Shown piece after piece: positions 1-12,120 of a stretch of DNA of 64,000 nucleotides (positions are counted from its first letter, which is position 1; each line of letters begins with the position of its first letter). The DNA lies in contig JACATO010000317.1 in the NCBI GenBank assembly GCA_018389105.1, forward strand, positions 4,831,501 through 4,895,500, given 5' to 3'. The notes under the pieces are model-generated. The model had not been told where the DNA came from. It worked only from the letters and a program-made list of their open reading frames with translations, and did no database searches. The DNA comes from Nautilus pompilius (taxonomy: Eukaryota > Mollusca > Cephalopoda > Nautilida > Nautilidae). Both the position numbers and the translations under genes were made by a program.

Positions 1-458
1 CCTTTCGCCTTGTATTAATGTCGCAGATATTTCTGTGTAATATAATTTTTTTCTCTTTCAGTGTTGTTATAAACAACTTCATTACTAACTGTCTGGCGAC
101 CAACAGAGGTCGCTGCTTTACCATTGGTTAAACCACCTGATTAACTCCTTCCTCTCCTTGAACATTGTCTACTATACTATACTACACATGATGCACTCTT
201 GTCGTTTACCTGACCCTTAGAAAAGAAGTCTTGTAACAGCATTGGCGGAAAATAATACATCTGATATAAATAAAAACGATCATATTGACTAATAAAGGAG
301 AAATCTTCGAGCTCTAGAGTATTATCGAACTTCATTGATAATATATACATATATTTGTGTTCTACCATTAGGAATACATCTTTCTCTGTTCCGAACAAGT
401 TTGAAGAGATTTCGCAGGGGTGGGTGGGACGATTGTTTTTGTTGTTTTGTTTTTTTTC
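1..458. other. Non-coding stretch outside the left inverted-repeat arm
   Basis: No recognisable gene. A minus-strand frame of 114 codons (177-521) is open, but the part outside the repeat arm resembles no family I know, and the copy at 62.9 kb diverges at the arm boundary. I treat it as chance. Confidence 0.4.
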
Positions 459-1333
459 TTCAATTTTTCGCTTTAGTAATCGACTTCTAATTTGCACATT
501 CTGTTTGTCCCTGATCTCCACAGTAATTGCGTCAATGGCCGACCGTTTCGCTGACCGATACTCAGCGCTACATCCGGTCTATCAGAGCGCCAGTCTGACA
601 GCCAAAACGGTCTGGTTCTCTATAAACGGTTCTGACTGCTACTTATCTGCTTACTCGTACCCCTAATAATCCCTAATTGGCAAACAAAGCTAATATCTCC
701 AGCAAAACACGGGCAACTAACTATCCTCCTGGCGAGGGTCACTTGCACATAGGATGTCATTAGATGTTGCAGCAGTTAAAGGATATTACAGTATTTCTAC
801 CGGGTACTGTACTAGATTGTTAGAGCTGTTGCCATGACACGTTTGTAGGATGCAGCTCTAGCATCCTTGTGGAGGAAGTGTGAACCAACCATTTGGGAAC
901 TGTCTAAACGTCCGATCTGTAAACCACCTCCCAGACTTTGCTATATTTCCGAGAGGATTCGTGTAGAGGAAGTCGATTTATACGTTTAAACCGGTGAGCG
1001 AGCAACGTCTCTGAAAGTAGCAGCTCGCGGTGCGGTTTAGTATCACATATCCAGAGATGACACCTAGGTGAAAGGTCAAGCGGCTACTTCCGCGTGATTT
1101 CAGCCGACTTCTGTCGAGAATGTTTTGACCAGCTTCCCCGCGTTATCTTTAGATTAAGATGCATTCTGTTTATGGTCACAGATTCTCTTTCCTTTTATCT
1201 TCAACTAAGTAAAAGTTTCTATTGTCCTACTGATCCAAGTTTAATATAATTATCATTGTAAAAATAAGATAAAGGATTCTGACTGGATTCCTGTCTTGAG
1301 CATGGGGTTCTCTATGGAATCTCAGACTATAAA
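459..1333 (+). repeat. Left arm of a 0.87-kb inverted repeat (loop ~60.7 kb)
   Basis: This stretch reappears as its reverse complement at about 62,055-62,927. Homology starts at CAATTTTTCGCTTTAG and ends at ATCTCAGACTATAAA on this strand. The arms are nearly identical. The differences I found are mostly one-base length changes, for example GGGCAACT here versus GGGCAAACT in the partner, and TAGGATG versus TAGGGATG. A short frame (about 475-666) is shared by both arms, but I recognise no protein. The arms bracket the whole receptor cluster. They may be copies of a dispersed repeat or a segmental duplication; I see no terminal repeats or target duplications at their ends. Confidence 0.9.
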
Positions 1334-1419
1334 TGGTCTTACTCTCCTTATTCCACAACACAAGATTATGTCACGTTTATGTTGGTTGGTTTAGATGTGG
1401 ACACGTGGTTTATCACATG

Positions 1420-1427
1420 ATCTAAAT
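1420..1427. repeat. hAT target-site duplication, left copy (ATCTAAAT)
   Basis: ATCTAAAT lies directly before the left terminal repeat and again directly after the right one (4253-4260). A perfect 8-bp duplication is the hallmark of hAT insertion. Confidence 0.92.
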
Positions 1428-4252
1428 CAGTGGTTTCCCAAACGTTTTCGGCAGCCGCCCCCTTGGCTCCCAGGCCACATCCCTAGCGCCCCCACACATA
1501 CAAAACACACCTCAATCTTGGTATAAGGTCCACTGCAAATTCAAAACAGCGACTACCAATCTAATACTACAAACAAGCGTATGTATTTCACAACTAAAAC
1601 TTAATCTAGTAAACCCGTTTATTTAGCAGTATGAAAGAGTACATTAATAGCCCACCTACTGCATTGTTCTGTCAACTTATAATGGAATGGATGTGCTTGG
1701 TGCAGGGATATCAACTTCTCAATATCAGGCTGAAAGGCACTATGAAGAAGTCTTAGATCCCCGTGGTCAGTAATTTTCTGTCTGTTTCTTTTTTTGGAAA
1801 GAAGCTTGGCGACTGCACGGAAGCCGCGCTCTACTAAATACTATGTTGGGAAGGCAATAAAGTACATCTTGACTTTATTCCACGGTGCAGGGTAGCGTTC
1901 AGAAATGTTTTTCTGTAACCAAAAGTCTTGATATGGTTTTTTTGAACTTTGGCTTCAGCTCAATGCCATTTTGGATCGAAATCAGTTTTACCTCCACCAT
2001 TCCTGTTTCTTCATTGCTGATATCTAGAAATGGATTGATCACCCAATCTGATATTTGAAGCAAAAGAAGATCCTGAAATCTGTCGGACATGTCTCTATGC
2101 AGTTCATCCAGGTGTGCACAATACACTTGAAGGTCGTCATCCGGTATCCTCTTCTCCAATTCAGAGAGGCTCGGAAACTGGAAGAGCCCAACGGGCTATG
2201 TTACGTTGAATAAACGTAACTTGGCAGAAACGTGGAGAAGGCTGATTTGACTTTGATATGGTTAACCTCATTTCCTTGCAGTTGCAAATTGACTTCATTG
2301 AACTTTGTGAATACATTTGAAAAGTAAGCAATGTCATGCTTGGTGTTTCTCATTTCATCACTGAGAGAAGCATTGGAGTCTTGAAAGAATTCTACAACTG
2401 TTTCAAAAAGTAAATAGAAGCGTCTCAGGCAGTTTCCCTTTGATAGCCATCTAATGTGTATGCAACAGCAAACGTTCAAAATCTTCATCATTCTCAGTGC
2501 AGAGCTTCCGAAACAGTCGGGAATTGAGAGTATGTGCCTTGATTCTATTTATCGCTGTGATGACAGTGCTTAATGATTTGTGAAGTCGATCACTTAGGTT
2601 TTTTGCGACCAGATGTTGCCTGTGGATTGCACAATGCACCGTAAACACACCAGGTACAGCTTATTTCAAGAAAGCGATGAGGCCACGATGACGACCTGTC
2701 ATCGATGGTGCCCCATCTGTTGCACAAGCAAGAATGTTGGTAAGCGGGATGTCTTTGTCTTTGAAAAATTTCTCAACAACACGAAATATCGACTCTCCTT
2801 TTGTATCTGTTTCTAGTTGTCTTGCGAATAGCAGCTCTTGAACCAAACCTTCATCTTTGACGAAGCGAGCACAAGAAAGAAGCAAAGATTAATTGCCTGG
2901 CAGAGTGGACTCATCTAACTGTAAGCCAAATTCTGTTGTTCTAAGCATGTTGCACAACGTGTCTTCAATGTTTTCATCCACCCTCCTTTGAACAGAGTTA
3001 TCACTGAGAGGAACAGCTTTAATAATTTGGTCAGGTGACTTGCGTAAAACCGCGCGCAGAACCTCTCTTACTGCTGGCAGAATAAGCTCTTCGATTGTAT
3101 GAGACTTACCAGATCTAGCAATCAGCAACGAGATGTTGTATGAAGCACGCAGACCATCGCTGGTCTCTGTGAAGATCCAGCAAACACATTTCCCGAGGTT
3201 TTCTGGAAGTGACTGAAAATATGCTAAGTTTTTGTCTGCTTTATCAAAGTGTCAACGAGCCTGGAAGGTTTCATGGCTTCATCTTTCACACAATAGGCAC
3301 ATTGGTTGCTGTTGGTTATTTGGTGCTGCTGTATTGCGGCCATATTTGTTCTGGAACCAAAAAAAAAAAAAATCCGATTTTCAATATACAATTTATAGTA
3401 TAAAAAATAAATGCAATCCAGAATAGATCCCGCCTACCCACACTTCCACCATTTCTCAGCCACACGCTTATTAACCCTCTCCCCCTCCTACCCAAATTTT
3501 CGTCATAACGTCACCAGCGTAATTACATCCCTGTCCTCACCATAACCCACATTCCCACTCAAGCATGTCTTTATATTATGTGTATGTACAGTACAAGATT
3601 GAAGGTAACTTGCAATGCTTACAAACTTAGAGCCTTGGCCCTTGCAGACGTGAAGACGTGATGATCCCCAGTCCCCACGACGTCTGGTCTGGCTGGCGAG
3701 TGGCGTCCTGTCCAGGTCACGTCGCCAAAATACAAATGTTCGGGCTCTAACTCAAACTTCAGACCACAAAATAAAATAGAACCATGTTTTTGTGTACATT
3801 GATCCGTCACCATTGGTTTCGCCGATTTTTAAATTATTTTATGGAAGTATTAATGAGTAGAACGGGAAAACACGTTATCTAGGATTCATATATACACATG
3901 GACTCTCTATCGCTTCAGCGGTGCAATGCAGCGGACTAGTTTCTTTGGATGAAAGGTTCGGTACAAATCCTACAACATATCCTTGAATCGGCCGAGTTTA
4001 CACGATATTAATCTAATTAAGAATCTTTTAAAATAAAATATTTAATTAATTTTATTTAAAAAAATGGGTTCCATATTAATCTTAACTTTTAATATTTATT
4101 TATTTTGCGAGTTGGGTGCCATTTATCGACAGATTTTTGTAAACAAAAACACGTCTCTTCACTCCCTTGATTCTGAACGCCCCCTTCCGCCCCGGATCTT
4201 CCCACCGACCCCCTGGGTGGGGGAGCGGTACCGCCCACTTTGGGAACCACTA
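1428..4252 (-). mobile_element. Complete but defective hAT-superfamily DNA transposon, 2825 bp
   Basis: The left end reads CAGTGGTTTCCCAAACG. The right end, reverse-complemented, reads TAGTGGTTCCCAAAGTGGG, giving imperfect terminal inverted repeats of about 15 bp, flanked by a perfect 8-bp duplication ATCTAAAT. Both subterminal regions are rich in CCCCC/GGGGG runs, as in many Buster/Charlie-like hATs. The interior holds a broken transposase read from the minus strand (about 1670-3345). The 3.35-4.24 kb part has no coding signal. The ends look usable but the transposase is broken, so movement would need a transposase supplied by another copy. The ends and target duplication are seen directly; the Buster/Charlie placement is inferred from the transposase. 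Confidence 0.93.
1670..3345 (-). pseudogene. Broken hAT transposase (ZBED5/SCAND3-like)
   Basis: Successive minus-strand frames match the hAT transposase related to the ZBED5/SCAND3 group in the correct order. They are: the end of the N-terminal zinc-finger region with MKPSRL (about 3245-3330); LQLDEST near 2900-2925, carrying the first catalytic Asp; ATDGAPSMTGR near 2685-2725, the second Asp region; HCAIHRQHLVAKNLS (about 2595-2645); RWLSKGNCLRRF (about 2415-2450); ISDWVINPF (about 2025-2055); FWLQKNISERYPAPW (about 1880-1920); and a C-terminal dimerisation segment with VERGFRAVAKLLSKKRNRQ down to about 1672. The frame shifts several times (near 2886, 2650, 2450, 2200 and 1830) and contains stops, so no full-length protein is possible. 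Family recognition rests on motif order. Confidence 0.9.
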
Positions 4253-4260
4253 ATCTAAAT
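4253..4260. repeat. hAT target-site duplication, right copy (ATCTAAAT)
   Basis: Perfect copy of 1420-1427, directly after the right terminal repeat. Confidence 0.92.
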
Positions 4261-4685
4261 AATGGCAATTAGTCATATAACCCTGTAGATTTTGAAAGTT
4301 ACAGAATTCAGACGCCACGGTCCTATTTTGTATCCTCATCTAACAAAACCACTCATTTATATATATTTTTCCTATTGTTTCAAACTTTGATCGAATTTAC
4401 TGAAGATTAAGTTTGAAATCCTCTGCCAAAGTCGACCCTAGTAGATTTCAAAGTACAAGCCGGGGTTGTTTTCATGCGCAGACATCACTTCCGGTAAAAC
4501 CATTCCAGATGGCTAGCGGAAGCACAATGTGGTTGTGGACAACGGGAAGGGAACGTAGTTGTGTATGACTTTTATGTAATTGTCGTAGCGGAGATTTTAA
4601 CAACATAATAGACCTTAATCTGGCAATCAGATTACTCCACTTTACTAATACTCGAAACTATCCAAACTATTTGTGTTACAAGGAA
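4261..4685. other. Unique AT-rich DNA, no gene seen
   Basis: No long frame, repeat or RNA-like structure recognised. Confidence 0.4.
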
Positions 4686-4689
4686 CGCT

Positions 4690-5738
4690 GTCGGTCAAGG
4701 ATGGAAAGGCGATAGCGAGCTAGAGAGCAAGAGAGCGGAAGCGAGAGAGCGAGAAGATTAAGAGAGAAGAGAGAGAAGCGAGAGCGAGACAGAGCGGGAA
4801 GTAGAAGAGAGAGATAGAGAGAGAAAGAGCGAGACAGCGAAAGAGGAGAGAGAGAACGTGAGAGAGTGGAGAGAGAGCAGCGGAGAGAGAAGAGAGAGAG
4901 CGAGAGAGATAGATAGAGAGGAGAAAAGCGCGGAGAGCGAGATAAAGAGCGCGAAATGATCCAGAGAGAGAGCGAAAGACAAGAGAAGAGAGACAGATCG
5001 AGAGTGAGAGAGAGAGAGCGAAGAGAGCGAGGGAGAGAGAGAGCTCGCGACGAGAGATGAGAAAGATCGCGAGATCCAGCGCGAGAAAGCAAATAGAGCG
5101 AGGAGCGACAAGAGGAGAGAGACAAATAAGAGAAAGAGAGCGAGAGAAGGAGCGAGAGAGAGAGACAGTAGCGAGAGAAGGAGAGCTGAGAGAGAGAGCG
5201 AGCGTCGCGTCGCGAGAGACAGAGAGAGCAGAGAAAGAGAAGAGTAAGAGAAAGCGGATATAGAGAGAGAAAGAGAGAGAGAGAAAGACTAAAGCAGAGA
5301 TAGCGAGAGAGAGCGGGATCAAGCGAGAGCCGCGAGCGACAGAGCGCGCAGCGAAGAGAGAGCGACAGAAGACGAGAAAGATAGATCGAACGAGCGAGCG
5401 CAGATACGAGAGAGAGAGCGAGCGAGATAGAGCGCGAGCGAGAGCGATCGAGAGAGAGAGAGCGAGAGCGATAGATAGCAAGAGCTCGACCATAGCCAGA
5501 TCTAGCGAGCTAGAGATAAAGAGAGAGAGCAGCTCAGAAAGCGACAAGGAGAGATAGCTAGGCGAAGAGCTAGAGATCGAGAGTCGAGCGAGAGAGAGCG
5601 AGCTAGTCGAGGAGAGAAGAGCGAGAGAGACAATCGATCTAGCGCGCGAGAGATAGATCGAGAGAGAAGCAGAGCAGAGAGAGAGCATAGAAGAGATAGA
5701 GATAGAGCGAGAGCGGATCTCGAGAGAGCTCGAGCTCT
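4690..5738. repeat. Polypurine (GAGAGC/GAGA) satellite-like tract, ~1.05 kb
   Basis: The plus strand is almost wholly G and A, built from GAGA with frequent GAGC and AGCGAG variants and scattered T. No fixed long unit is apparent. The Ser/Leu/Arg-rich frames across it (up to 322 codons) are by-products of the simple sequence and are not genes. The tract stops at the palindrome GAGAGCTCGAGCTCTC (5723-5738), after which the strand bias reverses. Confidence 0.9.
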
Positions 5739-5902
5739 CAATCTATCTCTCATCTCTCTCCCTCTCACAGATAGCTATATCTCTCCCATCTCTCCTCTCC
5801 TTCTCTCCCTCCCTCTAGCTCTCCTCTCTCTCTCTCTCTCCACTCTCTCTCTCTCCTCCATCTCTCTCCATCTCCATCTCTCTCTCTCCCTCCCTCTCCA
5901 CT

Positions 5903-5965
<63 letters not shown>

Positions 5966-6051
5966 TCTCTCTCTCCATCTCTCTCCATCTCCATCCTTCT
6001 CTCTCTCCATCTCCATCTCTCTCTCTCCCCCTCCCTCTCCATTCTCTCTCT

Positions 6052-6089
<38 letters not shown>

Positions 6090-6150
6090 TCTCTCCTCTC
6101 CATCTCTCTCTCTCTCTCTCTCTTCTCTCTTCTCTCTCTCTCTCTCTCTG
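5739..6150. repeat. Polypyrimidine (TC)n tract with CCATCTC variants
   Basis: Nearly pure T and C on the plus strand, mainly (TC)n with repeated TCCATCTC blocks. It follows the polypurine tract directly with opposite strand bias. The Arg/Glu-rich minus frames across it are artefacts of the repeat. Confidence 0.9.
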
Positions 6151-7189
6151 CGTACGCGAAAAAAACAGGGAAAAGTAAAGTAGCGATTGGCATACAGCGT
6201 CAAAAATAAATCCTCTGCCTGCTCTTGTTTTGGCGCATCATATCATCAGTCTTTGGCACTTGTATCATTTAAGCAGCAGATTTTATTCACCCAGAAAGGG
6301 GGGGAGGGGCAAACAAGGTCTTCCGTCTGTCTGCGCCTGCCGGCACGTACTCTCTCCCTCGTTTTCCACCTTAACCGATTTTTTTAACGCTCGAGTACAG
6401 AGAAATCGCCCTTTTGCTGAGAGCCAACAAAGTTGTTCGTAATAAATGGCTCCGGGAATAGTTGACTGGGCGAGAATGCGCGCGACTTCCATGGTTTGCG
6501 CAAGAGAAGAAAACTATCTACGGTGTCCGTTCCGTTCCATTAACCAACCTCAGTTATCGACATATCCGGCGTCCTTGTGGTTTAAGGTAGCACTCTCCCT
6601 CACGTACCTCCCTCCCCGACCCCTGACTATTGGATCGGCTCCTATTTCTCTCGTTCCCCAATAGCGAAGGTCATGCAAAGCATCATTTGACCCCTAGCCA
6701 CTAAACGTTGTAGGAAGGTGAGTAATGACCCTCAGGAAATCTCTGAGTCGAGAGGCGTCTCCCTCTTTCCATTACCGTTGTTTAGAAGGGAGACACGTTA
6801 AAAGGTTGTAAGCGAAATAAGATTCATTATAAACCATACAAATGATGAGGGAGACACTTCTCAGTCTTCGCGAAACTCTTGTAAGCTTTGTGTTTTTGAG
6901 GGTGTGTGCCCTTTGGCGAAACTACCTGATAAATAACCTTTACATTTTACGCCGTGTAGAGGCAGTGAGAGACTATCTTGTCATTTTTTAACACTCTCTA
7001 AGGTATGATAAGTTAACTGATGCCAAATTTGTAAAAAAAAATCCCTTTTTTGATGTAGCACGGAATGGAGCATCTGTCTGTTGGACGATGGGATTGACTG
7101 GCATTCTAAAGTCCAGCTACTTCTACGAACTACGTGACGTGGAACACGTTTCCGATCAGAACATTTTCAATAATCTTGCCAGATCAGCT
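6151..7189. other. No gene seen
   Basis: Only short unrelated frames (at most 72 codons). Nothing recognised. Confidence 0.4.
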
Positions 7190-7297
7190 TAGTTGAGTCA
7201 TGTGACCTCAAACGAGAATTCTTCACGTTTTATAATTAGACAGTAGTTGAGTCATGTGACCTCAAACGAGAACTCTTCACGTTTTATAATTAGACAG
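7190..7297 (+). repeat. Perfectly adjacent 54-bp tandem duplication
   Basis: Two copies of a 54-bp unit (7190-7243 and 7244-7297) begin TAGTTGAGTCATGTGACCTC and differ at one base (GAATTC versus GAACTC). Each contains TGAGTCA and CATGTGAC, which resemble AP-1 and E-box-like cores, but no gene is adjacent. Confidence 0.95.
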
Positions 7298-9092
7298 TAT
7301 ACATCATAAAATTGGGGGAAAGATCTCAAAGGTGTGATACTAATTCTTCGAAGTAACGCATACATTCCTAGAATGATCAGTTATACGCATTTGTCTATTC
7401 GCACTACAATGCTACACTCATGGTGGCCAGGGAATTAACGTTTATGAAAACCAGAGATCTATACCTGCATTATAAAATCAAAACGAAGCATGAATGTTCA
7501 TGTCTATTTCCAGTCATTTTATCAAATTTTAATGTTGATACATATATTTTTTCCATCATGCGATGATATGGCATAATCCCATGGGTCGGACAGTCAGACT
7601 GTGTTGTCCTCTTCTAGTTGCCTGTCTATTTTTTATGTACAGTTATCTCCCAAGCGCAAAGTTTTTCAAAATTTTCAAAGCATAAACATCTAACCTAGAC
7701 ACCAGACATAAGATACTCAAGACGAATGTGTCATGGTTGTCTCTGGCTATTGCTGTCTTCCAGCCGATGTTTATCAGATGTAGACAGACATGAAGAATCA
7801 CTTCCTTGTTGTAGCAGTTTTGGTCAGCTAACGGCACAGCCTGAAGTTCGGTCCACCTGTCGGATTTTCTAAAACAACATTACAGACGTTTTCTTCTACA
7901 GAAATCCCGTCTGTATACTGTAGGTGAACGTACTAATCGTATTATCGTCTTTTCTGACTTCAAAGAATAAACTCTTCACTGATTTTCAACATGGCGTTAA
8001 GAAAGCCAGTTAAAAAAAAATATTTAGCATTTTTTTTTCCTTTTCTCATTTTAGAAAAAAAAATATCGCTAAAACAAAACTCGTAACTGAACTTTGGAAA
8101 TATCTAATTTTTTTTCTCAAATAAGAGTCTGAATGGATTTAGATCAAGAGGGTTCCAGGTTAAATTCACTTGTTGCCATTTTCTTTCCTGTTTTTAGAAT
8201 CATCCTTATTTATTTTAGATTTAATTTAAAACAAAACCCAAAATCTAAACTAAAATTCTCTCTCTTGCTTTACCAGGTCAACTCCTTTTTAAAAAAAAAA
8301 ACAAATCTGCACTGATATAAATTGAGACGGTGCTCTCTGTTCATTGTAACAAATGATTTAATACACAATATCATTATCAGTAGTAACTAATAACTTGAAA
8401 ATGTCTTCGTTTAGAGAGAGAGGGAGATACACCAGTGGCCATCTTTGGTTACTGTGGTAACTATCGATTTTCGCTAGTGGGCCACAGTAGGGATGAATAA
8501 AGAGAATACGATAGGAAAGGAACGCTTAAAGATTCTCTTTTTTGAATGTTTGCTTATATTTTATTATTGAAGTCTTATTTTAATACGGCCTCTGTTAATC
8601 GTAAGACAGCCTCGCCAGTCCATTTGACGAAAGATCTCGGGAGTGCAGAATAAAATCTGTTACCTGCAAAACGCGTCGATCTCACTTGCTGTTTAAGTAG
8701 AAGATAAATACAATGTGCGCCATCGCAGCCCTTATTATCTGTACGATCATTAGTTCTGACCGCCCCGACCCCCCTCATCTTAACCACATGGAGGGGAAGC
8801 TCTCCTTAGCAACATGATAAGCTGGAGGGCTTAGCCCCCCTCCTTTACCTTAACCCCTAAACTTATTCCTTTACAAGTCCGTAGCCAAGGAGGGACCAGG
8901 GGAGTTGTCTGGCCTCTGCTAAGAAGCATCTGACAAGTTGTCTAAAATAAAGGAGCTTGACGCATGGTGACTACAGACATGTAATCGTAGATGGTGGGAG
9001 ACCGACCGACTACATCTTTATCAGCTGGAGCGGGCGACATGACGCCAAGATGGATAACCAGGCGTGCACCTGAGTGAGAGTCTATAAATACG
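7298..9092. other. Intergenic, no gene seen
   Basis: AT-rich DNA with poly-A and poly-T runs (8000-8300) and only short frames. Nothing recognised. Confidence 0.4.
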
Positions 9093-9134
9093 CTATTATT
9101 ATTATTATTATTATATTATTATTATTATTATTAT
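9093..9134. repeat. (ATT)n microsatellite
   Basis: Uninterrupted ATT units except for one phase slip near 9114. Confidence 0.95.
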
Positions 9135-9257
9135 GTCCATTTCAACTTGGAACTATTTTTTAGATCTCTGCTATTATAGTGTTTTAATAGCAACAGTTCT
9201 TTTATTGTTTTATACAAAAGGTTTTGGGACAAAGAATGTCAGCCATTTTGTATTACT

Positions 9258-9258
<1 letters not shown>

Positions 9259-9299
<41 letters not shown>
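9259..9299. repeat. (CT)n microsatellite
   Basis: About 20 CT units. It produces a false Leu/Ser run in the overlapping frame. Confidence 0.95.
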
Positions 9300-9302
<3 letters not shown>

Positions 9303-9674
9303 CTCTGGCTCTCTCTGCTGTAGTTTTACAGACAGTCATCGTGTAGCTCGATAGGCGCCGGACCCCCCTCTCCTCCCACTTACCCTAGAGCAGACGGTAG
9401 GTTTCCAAGAGATACAACGGTAGATCTTAATTTGAATACTACAAACTCTTCGACTGGCTCGGGCGCTCGCCCGAGAGAGGTGTAACTGCTCTTGAAACAA
9501 CGGGATTTCGAAATTGGAAAGGGGCTTTGGGAGAAAAGTTCCCAGCAGCTCGCGGGGTCGTCCGTCTGGACCCCTGGTGTCGGAATGAAGTGAACCAAGG
9601 ACGTGCGCTGAACCCGATCAAAATATCTCAAGCGGACTCTCAAGAGATATCTTGGAGAAAAAAACAGGTGCCGC

Positions 9675-9675
<1 letters not shown>

Positions 9676-9715
<40 letters not shown>
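9676..9715. repeat. (AAT)n microsatellite
   Basis: About 13 AAT units. Confidence 0.95.
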
Positions 9716-9877
9716 CTATTGCTGTATTCAGTTTCCTACTGTGGACTATAACTCGCATTCCGTGGTGATGATAACCAAAGTCTACGGAAGGAGACCTATT
9801 GATCAGGATGCTTGCAGTAGGACGCCAAACTCGCAAAAATGCGAGATTTAACCTCCAGATGCTCAAGATTAAATAAC

Positions 9878-9965
9878 CGAGGCTATGGCGCAGCCGGTAA
9901 AAGTAAGTGCGGCTGAAGACGTGCAAGGCGCCGTGAGGATGGAACTGAAAACCCTGGAAACACGA
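9878..9965 (+). repeat. Possible tRNA-derived SINE head (degenerate)
   Basis: The segment GGCTATGGCGCAGCCGGTA resembles an internal polymerase III A box. About 50 bases later, GGATGGAACTGAAAACC is a poor match to the B box. The spacing suits a tRNA-like head, but no clean cloverleaf or tail could be traced. Confidence 0.3.
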
Positions 9966-11760
9966 CATATTTTCAATGGAATCCGATAAGTAAAGGGAAG
10001 ATGGGCCGTCTCTTGTTTCTGATCGGTTGGACGCCAACTCTAAAATATTGACTATTTGGTCAGAAGCTAAGCTGGACAACAACAAGACGCTATCTCGGCG
10101 CTTCGGTGGCGCGTACGTCACACGAGGAGAAGATGGCGATATTCAAGCGCACAGACAACGTAATCTGGGCCGCTTGCTTATCAGATTGGTCTCAGCTTTA
10201 TAAAATGCCTTCAAATCTCTCAAAAAAACTTGAGATTGAAATTTCCTTCGAAAGAGGAGAGAGTTATTGTGAACAGGTATTCGAGAAACATGGCGACAGA
10301 CCGGACGGCACTATATTCTCAAAGAGAAGCATTCCCATCAATGTATTGCCCGTTGCCAGTCCTCACTTTCGACTCTGTCAAGGATTAGTCAAGCGAAGCA
10401 AGCTTCAGAGACGTCAGGCTGACCGTGAATATGGACATGAATAATTTTTTTGCGAAACTTTTCTGAAAAATAAAAAAACCACATCGAATTCTGCTGTTCT
10501 ATCAAATATAATATATTGTACTTTGTTCTTGTGACAGCTCAGCTTTAATGATCTTTTATGAACTGGTCTTGTGTTAAACACGTTAGTATTTTAGCGCGAT
10601 ATCTCAATACCTGCTGCATTATTGTGATGCGATACACGTAGATTACTACCTTCCCACTCTTTTGCTGTTAAATTAAAAATTACAAATAAAAAATTACAAA
10701 ATAATTCAATAACACCCTAAGTTAGTTGATCTTTTATAGCGCTCGCCATTAACCAGGAGTTAATCAGTAGAACAAATGTAATGAGACAGCTCTAAACATT
10801 AAAAAAAAATATTACCGGTACCATTAATTGATCATTCTTTAATGATGTCTCCTTCGCTTTTGTTGCAGACACTCATATCTGGTGCTTAAAGCTTGTGATT
10901 GATCAGCAGGCAGATCGATAAGCTATAAAGAGGTTTGACACTATCCATCTCGCTACAGTTAACGGAGCCAAATTGGCAGATAAGTAAATATCCATGTAAT
11001 AAATCTGCGACAATGGCCTTGAGCGTCTCAGGTGCTGTCAGTCGATTTGTATAGAGGTGTGAAATATCCACGGTTGTAAAACAAATTTTTATCGTTTTGA
11101 AATTGAAAGAAAGAGAATAGTTTATGGACTCTACTCATAAAATGGTATATTTTCTCCTTTATTTCAACCGTTAAAATATTTAGATATTTGAAAGTTATGC
11201 TGTTTTCCTAGTATCTTGAGGCTATGATTTGAAATTACGTGCATTTAATGAACTCTAATGGCCCCGTGTAGAATTAGTAGTATTAAGTTTGTGTCGTAAT
11301 GATGGGTATAAAGAAGAAAATCTTTTCTTACCAATAAACATTAACTGTGATTTTAAAACATGCTTTTATCAGGGAACTACTGTTTATTCTTACCGACGTC
11401 ACGAAGATTGCTGTAATTCAAAAAAAGGCTAATATCATTGCATTCTCGAATGCATTAAAAAGCCATTTAAACTAAGAGAAGACAGAGAGAGCTAAGCAGT
11501 CAGTCAGTCAGTCCACGTGACAGCGAGGCGCTACTGTTTTTTTTTTGTTTTTTTTTATGTTTGAGTCACACGTGCGCCGGCGAGATTTGGCATCAATTTG
11601 GTTACCAGGTTTATGGTATTGAACTCGAGTGGACGGTAATAGGCCAGTCACGCGGGAACTGATTCGGAGTTATAACTTGCTTTAATTTTGTTAGGCGTTG
11701 CTGTTCACTTCTATAAGATAAGTAACTGAGAAACATTCTGTTGTTCCAACACCTACAATT
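9966..11760. other. Intergenic; one unrecognised 112-codon frame
   Basis: A plus-strand frame at 10,106-10,444 is open for 112 codons and resembles no family I know. Without splice context or homology I do not call it a gene. The rest is AT-rich DNA. Confidence 0.35.
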
Positions 11761-11796
<36 letters not shown>

Positions 11797-11830
11797 ACTA
11801 CTGACTACTACTACTACTACTACTACTACT

Positions 11831-11869
<39 letters not shown>

Positions 11870-12027
11870 GACTACTACTACTACGACTACTACTACTACT
11901 ACGACTACTACTACTACGACTACTACTACTACGACTACTACTACTACTACTACACTACTACTACTACTACTACTACGACTACTACTACTACGACTACTAC
12001 TACTACTAACTACTACTACTACTAATA

Positions 12028-12078
<51 letters not shown>

Positions 12079-12120
12079 ATAATAATAATAATAATAATAA
12101 TAATATAATAATAATAATAA
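11761..12120. repeat. Compound (ACT)n / (AAT)n microsatellite, ~360 bp
   Basis: ACT units run to about 12,077 and change to AAT units up to 12,120. Between about 11,870 and 11,995 ACG replaces ACT every fifth or sixth unit, giving a roughly 15-18-bp higher-order period. Poly-Thr/Tyr and poly-Val frames here are artefacts. Confidence 0.95.

Noticed and set aside
4720-5688. 322-codon Ser/Leu/Arg-rich frame and its overlapping shadows
   Set aside because: Lies entirely in the GA-rich simple-sequence tract; composition follows directly from the repeat.
9457-9474. GC-rich palindrome CTCGGGCGCTCGCCCGAG as a terminator or origin
   Set aside because: A short perfect palindrome with no associated gene or repeat; likely chance.
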